The notes under the pieces were generated by a model. It did no database searches, had not been told where the DNA came from, and worked only from the letters and a program-made list of their open reading frames with translations. From assembly GCF_963422355.1 (NCBI RefSeq), contig NC_085085.1, positions 15,237,043-15,301,042 on the forward strand: a stretch of 64,000 nucleotides of DNA. The letters are read 5' to 3'. Below are positions 12,029-23,559 of this stretch, in pieces. Both the position numbers and the translations under genes were made by a program. The stretch comes from Corticium candelabrum (lineage: Eukaryota; Porifera; Homoscleromorpha; Homosclerophorida; Plakinidae). The number at the start of each line of letters is the position of its first letter. Position 1 is the first letter of the stretch.

Positions 12029-13461
12029 TTATTTTTTGCTCTGATTTGAGCTTCTCAATGTCTCAATAGCATATTGAGCAGATCCAATTGCTGCATCAGA
12101 ACTTGACCAGATGACAAGTGGAAAATCAAAATGTCTTTTAACAGCTGCCTGTAAAATGGGATTTTTCACTAAAGCATTCCCGGTTCCAATAATCAGTGTT
12201 TCATTACTTAGCATTCCTGCAATGTTTGCAATCAATCCATCACATAATGCTGTAAATGTTTCTCCCAGTGATGGTGAATGTGGTGAAATATTTGCAACTG
12301 AACCAAGTACACTAGGACAGTGTCGTTCACCATATAGTAGAGGAGAAATCTTCAGTGTTGATAGCATTTCTCCCCCTTCCAAAAGCCTCGAGTAAATCGT
12401 ATCTACAGTAGGACACTCCAAACCAAGTTCTGACACCCAGTTCTGTAGCAAAGAAACAAATTTCATCAAGACATTCCCACCATTCAGAGATGCTGCAACG
12501 ACAAGACTTCGGTTCATCATAAATGGTTGATACTCTACAGTTTCAACACATCTAGTTAGTATAGGAAGTGCCAACTGGTATGACAGTTGAGCAGAGGTGC
12601 CTATATTTAGCACAGCATCAGTAGCCATTTCCATTGCAGCCTGTACTGAGCACTGCATGTCACCCAATGCCGCAAGTACGGGAACACCTGGAGAAATACC
12701 ATACCATCTATTCACGGTCATCCCAGCAACAGAGCCAGGTGGAACAACTGCTGGTAACAAGTGAACAGGAAACTCACAGTCACGTAGACTACAAGCAAAA
12801 CACTATATTACACAAAAAGAAACACTTTTTATTACAATACTATAATTTTATTCATACATGTCTTCTTCCCATGTGCATTCTGCTTGGCTGAAATATCCCC
12901 AACTGTGGGCATTATGATATGACATGATTGGAACAGTCAGTTTGCAAAGAATGGAAACCAAGAAATCTTGTATTGTTGATGAGCAATCATACTTTTTTTG
13001 TAACATCACTCTGATGCTTCTGCATCCAGAACAGAGTCGAACATCCATAACCTGTCGCAATTCTTCTGCCAGATTGTGAGGGTGGTAGTGACCTTAAAAA
13101 TTCTGTGTTGCATGACGTTGTCGTCAGTCAAGCAGTCTACCATTCTATCAAACGTTGTCAGCTTCTCTAGTAATAGATCTATGCAGTTTCTCTTCCATAG
13201 CATACAACCATGCATCTGACCGCATACACCAATAGCTTTAACATGGCTTACTGTATCTCTCGGTAACCTTTTCATCGCTCTATCTATTGCCCTAAAAATG
13301 AAAGAAACTGCCTGCTCTGCAGCCGCAGCATGCAGTGCACCTGATTTCGTGTAAGCTTTCGTTTCTTCCGATTGAGAAGCGATTATTGCACCACTCTCAT
13401 AATTAACCAGCATTGTCTTTACAGAAGTTGTACCAATGTCCAATCCGAGAACGAATACCAT
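12029..13461 (-). CDS. SHPK: Sedoheptulokinase (SHPK), frame interrupted twice
   Basis: A FGGY-family carbohydrate kinase: MVFVLGLDIGTTSVKTMLV at the N-terminus (phosphate-binding DIGTTS), then VCGQMHG, SWGYF, FPVHLLP..PGSVAG, ALGDMQCSV, DAVLNIGTSAQL, VAASLNGGNVL, GERHCPSVLGSV and a C-terminal GTGNALVKN. The order and motifs match animal SHPK, which phosphorylates sedoheptulose to sedoheptulose-7-phosphate for the pentose phosphate pathway. One intron lies at about 12,784-12,850. Two frameshifts disrupt the first exon, at a T5 run (about 13,096) and an A7 run (about 12,995); the reading frame is otherwise well preserved. Either it is a recent pseudogene or these are homopolymer sequencing errors. 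It lies between duplication copies A and B. Confidence 0.85.
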
Positions 13462-13701
13462 CTCTAATTAATAACGACGGGTGCCAGCTCGTAGGATCAT
13501 TACACTCATACCCAGTCCTCACCTCGCGCGCACTCCACGTGTTTTGGCATGTGCTTTCTTCCAGTGTACTTCAATTTCTTGTTTGCACTACAGTTACTGA
13601 GTATTGTCTTTGAGAAGGTTTTGCTTTTAATGAAAGACTTCTATCCGAAGTGCTTCGAGCCACCTAGTATACACTTGGCTGCTGCAGTCTAGATTTGGTT
13701 G
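13462..13701. other. Short intergenic stretch, SHPK to copy B
   Basis: This is the 5' flank of SHPK. It holds no ORF of note and no repeat I recognise. The homology of copy A with copy B begins at about 13,702 (GCTTGAGACC), so the left duplication boundary in B lies here. Confidence 0.5.
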
Positions 13702-14324
13702 CTTGAGACCCTCTTCAGGATTGGAAGAAAGACTCGGTATTGTGGACGAAGCTTTGGACTGATCTAGATGACGAAAAACAACGGTCTTTTCCCTCTTACA
13801 TCACGTCGCAAACTGCAACAACCTACCCCTAGAGCCGTATGGGTACACAGTCTACGTAGGTTTGTTGTAATGGAAACAACAGGAGCACGAAGTAACGAAG
13901 AAGATTCTATAGACATCGATAACCATTTACAACACAACACTGGACCAGGTGATAAGAGAATTCAACTGACGTTGTTTAGCAGTTGAAATTAAGACGATCT
14001 TTAATTAATTAATTGATGATGGCAGCCGTGTCGTAGACCTGCTCAAAGTCCTACAAATTGTATTGACACTAAATAGGTGAATCTACCGCGTCATGTGAAC
14101 ATTCGTTTTCATGTTCGAAGAGACTGAAAACTTACCCTCTACTAGGGCAGACATGAGACAAGATAGATTAGATAGGCTAGCGCTTCTGCATATTTAAAGA
14201 AAGATATTATTAATAAGATAGAACTGGAAGCAGCTGCATGTAGACAGGTAGACAAATTAGACACTAGAATAAAAGTAGAAAGACAGATTTGAAATTTGTT
14301 CTAGATTCCCCTCCAAAACTCTGT

Positions 14325-14908
14325 CTACGCCACTGTGAGAAGGTTAAGCTTTTCTTTGACAAACTGAATCATTTCGGGAATGAACTCTACAATATCCTGG
14401 GGTGTCCACGCACGACCTTCATCTTTGTTCGCTGCTGCCTCACAAGCCTTGTTGCGGACGTAGATATCAATCTAGACACAAAGACACGCTAAACATGCAT
14501 GCATGCTATAACCCCATGCAACACACGCTGTATACTTGGGTCAATGGGCCACGCACATGCAATTATTGATATTTCTACCTGCTCTTGCTTCTCGTGTTGA
14601 ATTGGTAATTTGTATTCGACTGTAGTCTGACGAGAGATGATTACCTCGAATCCGTCGATTTCAATTGTCTTGCGTTTACTTTGTCGTTCAAAATGTAAGT
14701 GATAGCCTTTAGGGAAGTTTCGTTCCGGTGGCACAGATAAACGTCCATTTCTAAACGTAACTTTTTCACAAAATTGTTCGATCAACACGCAGTCTTCTTT
14801 CTTTTCTTCTTCCGTCTGGCTAGATGGATTATTGACATCTGAATATTATACCAAGCATTAGGTTCAAACATGTAGTCTAGACGCTTTTAATTAAACACAC
14901 GTGCACAT

Positions 14909-14959
<51 letters not shown>

Positions 14960-14996
14960 CACACACACACACATGTGTATGTGCGTGCGTGAGTGC

Positions 14997-15037
<41 letters not shown>

Positions 15038-15071
15038 TGTGCGTGTGCGTGTGCGTGTGCGCGCGAGTGAT

Positions 15072-15124
<53 letters not shown>

Positions 15125-16087
15125 TGCGTGCGTGTGCGTGTGCGTGTGCGTGTGTAGTACTGTACTAGCTGTCTACGCCTAGTTAGTGCAAAGCACCTGC
15201 TTTTATAAGAAGACTAAAGTCATATTGTTGTTGTGGCAGAAAGATGTCTGCAATGAGTGGACTATCATAAGATGTGTATAAGACGCCAGCACCCGCTTGA
15301 ACGCTAGCTTTTTCGCCGTCTGCGTTGCTTTTGTTTCCTGTAGAAGAGACGTCATTCACACCGTAAATTTTGAAACGACGGTGTTGAAACGATGGTGTGT
15401 AGAATCCAGCATCATAGCGTTCACACGTAGAGACAATAGTGGAGCTCGCTTCAAGAAGTCGTTCCAGTCGTCGAACGTTTTCCTCAGTGAAAGCAGGTAC
15501 CAGACGAGTCGACCATTTTCGGCCAGATCTAATTTCCGTTTTATCCAGTACAGAAGAAACGTCGAATGATGCTGTGGTTTCACCTATAATCATATACAGG
15601 GTTCTAGCCAGGCATACTAAGCTAGGGGGTGGCGGGCCGCCACGCTTTACTTCTCAAAATGAGATGCCCGCCACGCTTTGGGATCGCCATGTGAACAAAC
15701 ATTCCAGTTGGCCTCAGCAGTGTGCTTTTTACTGTGCTATTTACTGTGCTATTTACTGTGCTATTTACTGTGCTTTTGTTTCCGTGTTGTTTGCTCTAAC
15801 AGATTCTATTACAAAGCATGATGATAAATGGGAAGCATCATAATTGAATGAGGATGTGGCATTCTATAGAAACATACTTGTCCCTTACAAAATGTTGGTA
15901 TGGAATCTTACAAACAGCCAAGTTATTCTGACCAGGTTGATTATTTACAAAAACTCACCAGGGCTACGTTTTCGACAAACCATAGCCACATCAAAGCCAC
16001 ACTCCTTACAAAAACCACGCCCCCTTTGCCCCTTTTGGAAGCCCCGCCCTGCCGCCACGCTTTGCTGAAAACCTGGCTAGAACTCTG

Positions 16088-16160
<73 letters not shown>

Positions 16161-16647
16161 ATTTGTTAGGCTCACTTTCATCCACGCCATACAGAAGCAG
16201 TTGACCAATGTGTAACAACACATCAATTTGCAGTGGTGACGTGACGGCCTCTCTGTCGACTTTCTTTCTCATGTCTACGAGCACTGTTTCCACAGCTTTT
16301 GTAACATTGATATGAAGGTCATCACTCTAGAAACATAAATGTGTAAATAAGCATGCAACACTATTAGGCGTTTCAAAGTTGTTAGAGCTCCGTGCATGTA
16401 CTCACTTGTGCAAGCTCTGCACTTGATACCAATCTGTAAAATGTTTTCAATCCCCGAAAGTCGGCCTTCTGCAATCGAAGATTTTGCCCAATGTCTTTCG
16501 TATCGACGAAATACAACAACTTTTCATCACTGTTTGACCCACGTTTTTTTGCATAGTTCTGTCAAAATGTACAGTTTATATTATCTAAATTCTATACGCG
16601 AAACACGTATACGGCGTGCATATTATTATTTATGATATTATTTACTA

Positions 16648-16696
<49 letters not shown>

Positions 16697-17049
16697 TTGC
16701 TAGAATGCACGCATGCAATACTCACAATAGCTTTGGCAATTTCTAGTTCAGCTTGCTTAACGGCCTCTTCTGTTTCACCATATATGAATACACGATTTTT
16801 TTGTTCTCCACTTAGAGAAACAATGGTCTTTGTCCCTTCTTCAATGTAGCGTACTGTTGCTCTTTTTTTACCAATAACGATTCCCGCTGTTCCTTCAGGA
16901 ATGTCCACATGACTTTTAAGACGTAGACTTATAAATTGAGAAGAACAAAGAGATACAGATGTATTCGTAGTTAATCATGCATACTGATTCATGCTAGAGT
17001 AAACTCACCGTTCTCTTCCTTCACATCTTGTCTTGCTACTGAATGCCAT
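14325..17049 (-). CDS. KH-domain protein, copy B (probably truncated product)
   Basis: This paralogue of the KH gene at 982-4,698 starts at 17,049 ([13 protein letters not shown]), with the KH exon at about 16,945-16,725, exon 3 about 16,560-16,407 and exon 4 about 16,328-16,170. The GXXG loop reads GKKR instead of GKKG, which should weaken nucleic-acid binding. The exon-4 splice donor present in copy A is altered, so translation would run ...DESEPNK and stop at 16,159. Exons 5-7 persist downstream (15,590-15,205; 14,850-14,583; 14,474-14,325) with open frames but are separated by a MITE and a (TA)n tract. Either a short protein of about 200 residues is made or the gene is degenerating. Confidence 0.6.
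14903..15155. repeat. Compound (CA)n/(GT)n/GCGT microsatellite
   Basis: Counterpart of the tract at 1,556-1,830, in the KH copy B intron between exons 5 and 6, with a different unit arrangement. Confidence 0.95.
15597..16086. mobile_element. Non-autonomous hAT-like element
   Basis: The ends CAGGGTTCTAGCCAGG and (reverse complement) CAGAGTTCTAGCCAGG form 16-bp terminal inverted repeats with the CAGRG start usual for hAT elements. It is absent from the matching place in copy A, which confirms insertion after A and B separated. Near 15,725-15,775 it holds a short tandem repeat of GTGCTATTTACT. The target duplication is unclear because one flank is (TA)n. No transposase is encoded. Confidence 0.7.
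16092..16157. repeat. (TA)n microsatellite
   Basis: A pure TA run directly after KH exon 4 of copy B; copy C has a similar run at 24,946-24,990 at its left boundary. Confidence 0.95.
16654..16694. repeat. (TA)n microsatellite
   Basis: A TA run in KH copy B intron 2. Confidence 0.9.
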
Positions 17050-18954
17050 ACAGTCGCTGCCTAGAAACTATACAAAGCTAGCAACAACTGCATGAATAGC
17101 CTCTCGCTGAATGATGCCTACAGGTTAGGCGTGCTGTTTTTGCTATCAATACATATCATGCTGACTCATCATTTGATCTTTCCTGCATAGCAGGAAGTAT
17201 AATTTATAATTCACACTAGACACGTGACCATGCACCTCTCGTCGTGCAATACTTTGACAGCTCTAGTACAGTATAGAATATGCGCTACTGCATCTCTCTG
17301 TCCGTATACCTACCGTGGTAGATAGTCAGTAATTAGACGATCAACAGGTATTTGTGCACTCGTACGATTACATCAAATCCACTAAAATATGGTATTGTTG
17401 ATCGTTACTATGTAAATTATAATTATACAAATTAGTATTGCTAAGTAACCTAATGGATGGGCACGGCGTCATTTTTACACTTTGGACGGCACTACTGCAG
17501 CTTGTCAAGAGGCATGGATAGCGTTTAGTAGGTAAATTGCCATAGAAATATAGAGATAGCTAAACCTACGTAACATTTGTTCAATAAACTCTAATTTTCC
17601 GGGTCTGCAGGAAGTGTAATTGACCGTGAGAACCAATTACGTAAAATAGCAAAATCGTATGTCTAGATACCTACGTCTGTTTGTGTTTGTGCCGACACTT
17701 GAGAAAGTATGCATGAAGCTTGGTTGTTAGAGTGCAAAGGCGTCATGCATGCGGAGGATGGCGAGTCACGTTTCATGCACTCTGTTCTAGCAACAGGTTG
17801 CTTACGTTGCCTTGAATTCCGCGGTTTCCAATATAATGATGGGCTACTTGTTTATCACACCGTACATACAGTGCTCCATTCTGAGCAATCTTTTATTATA
17901 TCTAACTAGACGGGCATAAAAAGAAAGACACTAACCTCAGAACATTACAGCCAATAAACTATAGGAACACTGAAACGTTCATCTACTCTTAAAATCCATA
18001 AATGTCAAATTTGTAATCAGATTCCTTGTACATGCACCATAGTTGCACGGTTCATTGATTGATTTTTGCCATAGGACTAACATCACACAATTGCTAGATT
18101 CAATTACTTCCAATGTGCACAACATATTGGGGTAAAAGTTGCTCAGATGTCTCTAAGACAAATACATGCTCATCTGCACCTCTAGTGTAGTCTTCATCTT
18201 CACGACCAGGTAGAATGCGAGACAGAAGAAGTTTTTTAGACTCACCCCTCTTTGCATAGAGCATGGCCACTGATGGATTTTCAGCAGTGCTAGTTGTAAA
18301 AGCACAAAGTATTAAGTTAAACTGATTTGAGAGAGACTAGTAATCAACTTGCAAACGTGACTTACTAAACGGCTATACCATACATAGATCCACTAACGGT
18401 TCTGATGTCCTTTCCACCTACTTTGAAACCATCCTTAACGATTGCGTCTATTAAAGTATCTGTAGTACAGACAAACGTGTTAATGTCTAACTTGTCACAC
18501 AAAAAATGTGTTTGATATATAATTTGGATAGATTGGCAATTAACATATTCTTCAATACAATACAAGAGGACAATTATCGGACGCAAAATTTTACCAGAGG
18601 TTCCATGAAAAACAAAAAGTTCATCCACAGGTTTCTTTTCAGTCTCAAATTGTTGCTTTTTCTTTCTGTATTGAATGTTGAGATCACCATTATCAACTAC
18701 ATCAACTTGCACAACACGAACACACTTCCTGTGGTGCTCTTGTATTTTAAACATACGGTAAAACTGCATGAACAGATGTATGCCATGTACAGCATGTGTC
18801 ATTTGATTGCAGACGTGAGTAACTGACCTGTGCTTCTGCTTCCTGGAAAAGCAACTCATCCAGTCAGTTTTGCAAGTTTCGAGAAGGAAGTAAAGATTTC
18901 ACTTCGAAATGACCAGATTTATACGTCATTCCTGGCACAATTGACATTACACGT

Positions 18955-21776
18955 CAGAGCCGTCGGAAGCAAATGAAGAGTGAAGAGGCCTAACGCACGC
19001 TAAGGGGGCGTGGTGACATAACTCGCTTTAAATGATTAATTAATATTTGTCTATTATCAATTAGGTGATTGATCAATGTGCATGTGCACGCCGTGTGAAA
19101 ATTATTCCAACTTTCATTACCGTGATCACAATCATCACACTCCAACTAGCCACGTAATAGCAAACTGCAACATGCCTATTTCAACACTGAACACAAGAAC
19201 AATCTAAATTACCCTGAAATGAAACGTTATTAGCAGAACTGAAAGCGGCTTAGCTGAAGTTTGCGTGCTATGTAGAAGCATCACTTTCAAGAAACATGCC
19301 AAAAACATTAAGTCTATGCTCCGAACCTTTCACGAAGTCATTGGCAACATCTACCAATTCAAGTTTGTCTGTACGATCTATATGAATGTGCAGTAACATC
19401 AAGTGATTTAACCTTGCTTGGTGCATTGTCGATTGTAGATAGGTTTTAATTCGCCTCAAACAGCTGAGCGATCTCTCACTGACAGCGTTAGTTGCAGCCA
19501 TTACCAGGAGAAGCTTAGCAAACCTAAAGACTTCATTCAAGAGACTTCTTGGGCCTAATGAGAGAGACTTCAACATGGCAATGATATCGTTAATCGTGCA
19601 AATCTTTCTTTCGTGAGCGAGTGCAGCAAATGGTTCCAGCTGAGCTTTCAAAATATCAGACCTAAAGTCGTCTTTGTATAAATCCATTAGAAAGTCAAGA
19701 TCCTCTGCATAACTTTCTTTTCTCGTTGCTTTAAGCAAGACATCCTGAACTTTTCTATAAACTTTGAAGCCTTTCTGATCAAAACAATCTGTGATACAGT
19801 TGAAGATCAAATCGAATGCTTCAAAGTACAGTTTTCAATAATATTGATCTACCGTTGCTGGTGACTCATCTTCACTTGTTCCTGTTTCTAACCTCTTGGG
19901 TATTTTTCTTTTGCGGGGCATTGATGGTTCTGATATGTCCAGAGCTGTTGCCATATTCTTCACATCCTTCCAAAAAACTGGCAAAGTTGTCTGCAGTCCT
20001 ATGAGACAACAGAGTGCGTAAAGTAATCTCTGCTGCAGCTTGCCCTTCTGAAGCAGAGATATCTCCACGCTGCAGGGTCCTGCTCAAGTTGTCGCTGTGA
20101 CGTAGAATAAGTTCTCCAAGGGCTACACCAAATATGAAAAAGAACTTAGTCATTTGATGCGCAACTCCACCTAATCTACCCTTCAGCTCGGGGTCACGAG
20201 TTTCTTCTGACGACTGTTCCCAGGTTGAAATGAGTGCGGAATAGTTATCCAACACACTCTTAAGAGCATCGGCTCTTACAGTCCACCTAGTTAAACATAG
20301 AAGACAAATTCCTGGTGTAGTAGGTGATGTGGTAGCTTTCTCCTGTACGAAAATTGCCTGTCGTTTGGGCAAAAATTTGACTAGCTTAGTTATTTCATAC
20401 GTAGTGTCCAGAGCATCTTGCAGTAACTTGCATCTTTTCAGTGCATCACTGCATGCCAAGTTAAGTGCGTGTCTGTAGCAGGCATGTCCGTAGCAATGTG
20501 TGAAAACCGCTCTTGCTTCTTCGTCAGATAACCGCTCATATTCGCTGCCCCGTCGTAGCATTGCCCACGAGCTCTTGCTAGAGACAGGTTCATTCTCAAT
20601 AGCGTATCCTTGATGACATGAATGAACTAGAGTGGCTGCAGAAATGTTGTCTACCTCATATATACTGATAAATTCTTCGTGGGCATCCAGATTATCATCC
20701 ACCCACCGTAAACATATGACAACCTGCTCTTTGTTTGCAAAGTCTGTCGACTTGTCTACCATGATGGTGAAGAAAGAAGTCTGCTTCAGAACTGACGCAA
20801 TATCACGCGATATGCGTAAGGCCATGACCTTCAACAGTTCATTTTGTATGTCAGCAGAAATGTACTTGTCAGATTTTCCTCCAGTGATCCATTTCAAAAG
20901 TTTTGGATTGTCCTGTGCTTGTAGAAGAAGTAGTTGCCTAAAATTGGAGTCTACTTCAGCCCCATCTCCTCGTAAAGGTAGCCCTTGACGAGCCAAGAAC
21001 CTTACACATGAAACAATTTTGAGGAAGCATTGTCGTCGTTCACATTTGTCTTGCTTGTGAAGTCTTGACAATAATTCCCCAACATCCTCTGTAGTCTTTG
21101 GAAGACTGATGGTTCTCTCGACGGCTTCGAAATGAACGTTCGATGCTTCGTGACTTTTTAGTTTCTCAGTGGCATTCTTCCAGTAGCAGAATCCCTTCCG
21201 TATGAACGACTGATCGACAATCCCTGCAGCTGCGGCTAGCTTTTTCTCCTTGCATGCTTTGATGCAGGTGTGACAAAACGCTACATCTCTGGCCTCATCG
21301 TAGTGTAGCCAACTGTGGAGCTTGAACCAAGACGACTGAAACGATCAGCTAACAATTTCTTTCTTTCCAAACTGTCGTTTGGGGAACTGAAAGTCTAGAG
21401 GTTGATGAGGCGACTCATCAATATCAGGTAGTGCCATTTCTGCTTGAGATCGAAGAGTTGACAATGCCATGTCTTTGTGGAGCTTCTCAACCAGACCTAG
21501 CAAAACCCGGATGGGTGAGGCACATCCGGGTACGTCAGCTCTGTTCATGAGCATGCGCACAAACTTTGATACGCCTTGCAGTCCGATCTGGTCTCAGACT
21601 CTGGCAAAGTAGAGGTTGCTGGTTGTGTTGGAGCAGATCAAGTACGAAATAAATTAGTTATTTAATCAGCTATAGAATAAACCGGAAGTATGCTCTAACG
21701 TAGCGCTGGCTGAACTCCACTTTCCAGAAAGTGGAGGGGCCATGGCCCCTCGGCCACTGCCCCTCCGACGGCCCTG
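18955..21776 (-). mobile_element. hAT-superfamily DNA transposon, 2.8 kb, full length
   Basis: Terminal inverted repeats are CAGAGCCGTCGGA and (reverse complement of the right end) CAGGGCCGTCGGA. Flanks are ACGT at 18,951-18,954 and 21,777-21,780; copies A and C show the empty site with a single ACGT (6,633-6,636 in A). So the target duplication is 4 bp as read, shorter than the usual 8 bp of hAT. It lies in the pre-PARP coding exon of copy B. The right terminal 60 bp hold a GGGGCCATGGCCCC palindrome also seen in the related MITE at 24,007-24,268. Confidence 0.9.
19268..21560 (-). pseudogene. hAT transposase (ZMYM1-like, TTF zinc finger)
   Basis: Domains in order: an N-terminal segment (21,560-21,348); a TTF-type zinc finger (about 21,335-21,100: SWFKLHSWLHY, AFCHTC, GFCYWKNATEKLKSHEAS); a DUF4371-like RNase-H-fold core (21,071-20,000: VDKSTDFANKEQVVICLRWV, HCYGHACYRHALNLACSDA, LTRWTVRADALK); and a hAT C-terminal dimerisation region (19,560-19,300: ATNAVSERSLSCLRRIKTYL). 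Three lesions are visible: TGA at 21,345-21,347 and TGA at 19,835-19,837, both likely from arginine codons, and a frameshift at the T6 run (19,972-19,977). This copy is therefore inactive, but only slightly decayed. Confidence 0.85.
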
Positions 21777-22070
21777 ACGTAGTTGTTTTCATCGTTGTAA
21801 CTGCAAACGAAGCTACATAGTCTGGCATAGCCTTTCTAAGAATAATTTACCTTTGAGTCACAACAGCTAAAGAAACGCACATTGAAGCTATGTACCTGAG
21901 AGGAAGACAACAGAATGAGTCTCTTTATACCGTCAACCTTGTCCTGAACTACTCCTAAATCAAATCCTTCCTTCTTTATCTGGAAGAGAAAGTGACTATC
22001 AGTCTGCTGTCACTATATGAGCTCTCTATTACAAAGTTCATTCAACCACGTATACACTTAATAACGAAAA

Positions 22071-22102
<32 letters not shown>

Positions 22103-23501
22103 AGAACAACAAAAACAACAACAATTATACGACAACACAACAACATACAACGTTTCGTGCTGCTATTCCTTTCTCAATGACATCTTCAAGTTCAGCTTGC
22201 GACACTACTAGGAATCGGTAGACAAAATCAGTCACCTCTTGCAGTCTCAATCTAGCCGTAAGCCACTGTTTATGTAGTCTGTAATTCATTATTCTTTTGA
22301 GAGAAATAATGGTTATTTCCATTCCATCTGTTGCAGGCAAAAACCAAGAAACCTAAGTATACACAGTATTGTGATATCATTAATTATGAACTGCTTTGCT
22401 TATATATCTTACTCTCTCTTGAATATCTCGAAACAGATCGTTTTCAGCAGTTTGGCTTACATCTACCAAACACGTTGCTTCTGGAGGCTTGTTTCGTAGT
22501 TTCTGTAGTTCCTTTTCGAGAGCAACTCGTTGAAGCTCAGCATTTTTGGCACTTGCTCTTGCTTGCTAATCAACCGGAAATGTTACAGTTAACAGTAACC
22601 ATTTAATAGATAGCTATTATGCTCTACACGTCTTAATTGTTCTTGCCTTCTTAGAAGTTTCCTCTTTAATTGCATCACAGCTGGAACATTTCTCAGCAGA
22701 AACACAATCCTGATGGCATAAGAGCTCACAATGGTGTCCACACTGAGGTCTACAACGTTCACATCTGAAATAAAGCACCACATAAATCATATAATTTACA
22801 CTAAAATTAATACTTAGCTGCATGATTCATAAAATAGCAAACAAAGCAGACAAACTAACTAACATAAAATAAATATGACGTGGCGATGCCAATCTTACTT
22901 TAACTGGCATTTGATTGATTGTATGTCTTGCAACATGGATGATGAATGGTGTGTTTACATGGTGGATGCTCATGTTGAATCATCTCTCTGTGTCATTAAG
23001 TCTTACAACCAACAATTTCCATTGCTAGATCAGAATGCATGTCTTACTTGCAATACAAGTCTTTTTCGGGAACATGGCATACTTGCTGTAAAGGATGACC
23101 ACACCTGGAGAAACTTGAATTCAACATTTATTTTGCATTTTGGGTGAGGTTTTGATAAATGACAAAGATCACTACAAATAACAAATAGACAACAAAACGT
23201 AAAAATACCCAAAAATATTTTTGCAAAGCAGCATGCAGAGAGAATTCATCTAAGTTCTACAGTACTGACCTGCAGTGATGACCACAAGAGAGAAGAGTAG
23301 CGCACTTAGTCACGCACTTTGCACCATTTGAGGTAATCACCTACAAAGAATTGTGCAATCAGTTATTAGCAAGTGTAAAAGTAATGCAAACAAACCGGGT
23401 TGACCGAGTGGATCAAACAAACTAGAGGAAACACAACACCAAAGCAGTTCACTGATTCCATATGTTCAATGAGTTGCTGAGTTGAAAAAATCAAGTCTTA
23501 A

Positions 23502-23559
23502 TGAATCCTTCCAACCCCCAAAATGTAAAATGTCGGGAATGTGGGGTTGGAAGGATTCA
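23502..23559. repeat. Inverted repeat at the right edge of duplication B
   Basis: TGAATCCTTCCAACCCC (23,502-23,518) is perfectly inverted at 23,543-23,559, with a 24-bp spacer. It begins one base after homology with copies A and C ends. Confidence 0.85.

Larger units (their letters stand above)
13702..23500. repeat. Segmental duplication copy B
   Basis: This is the counterpart of 353-8,370, enlarged by a hAT transposon (18,955-21,776) and a MITE (about 15,597-16,086) and lacking the copy-A insert in KH intron 1. Aligned zinc-finger introns and exons (22,160-23,260 against 7,000-8,100) differ at only a few positions per hundred by eye. The right end falls at 23,500, about 26 bp short of where A and C diverge, and abuts a 17-bp-arm inverted repeat. 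The region around KH exons 3-4 is closer to copy C than to copy A. Confidence 0.9.
18100..23500 (-). pseudogene. Zinc-finger/PARP 3' part of ZNFX1-PARP gene, copy B, split by hAT
   Basis: The exons match copies A and C: fingers (23,460-22,640), linker (22,570-22,140), pre-PARP exon (interrupted by the transposon at 18,955-21,776), and catalytic exons 18,815-18,596, about 18,460-18,365 and about 18,287-18,100. The PARP exons are open, with VFHGTS, a GF..GG helix, the tyrosine completed across the next splice and LPQYVVHIGSN at the end, so catalytic sequence survives although the exon before it is split. There is an extra T beside the insertion. The finger exon at about 23,110 shares copy A's one-base difference from C. 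No helicase exons and no obvious promoter are seen upstream. Confidence 0.75.
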
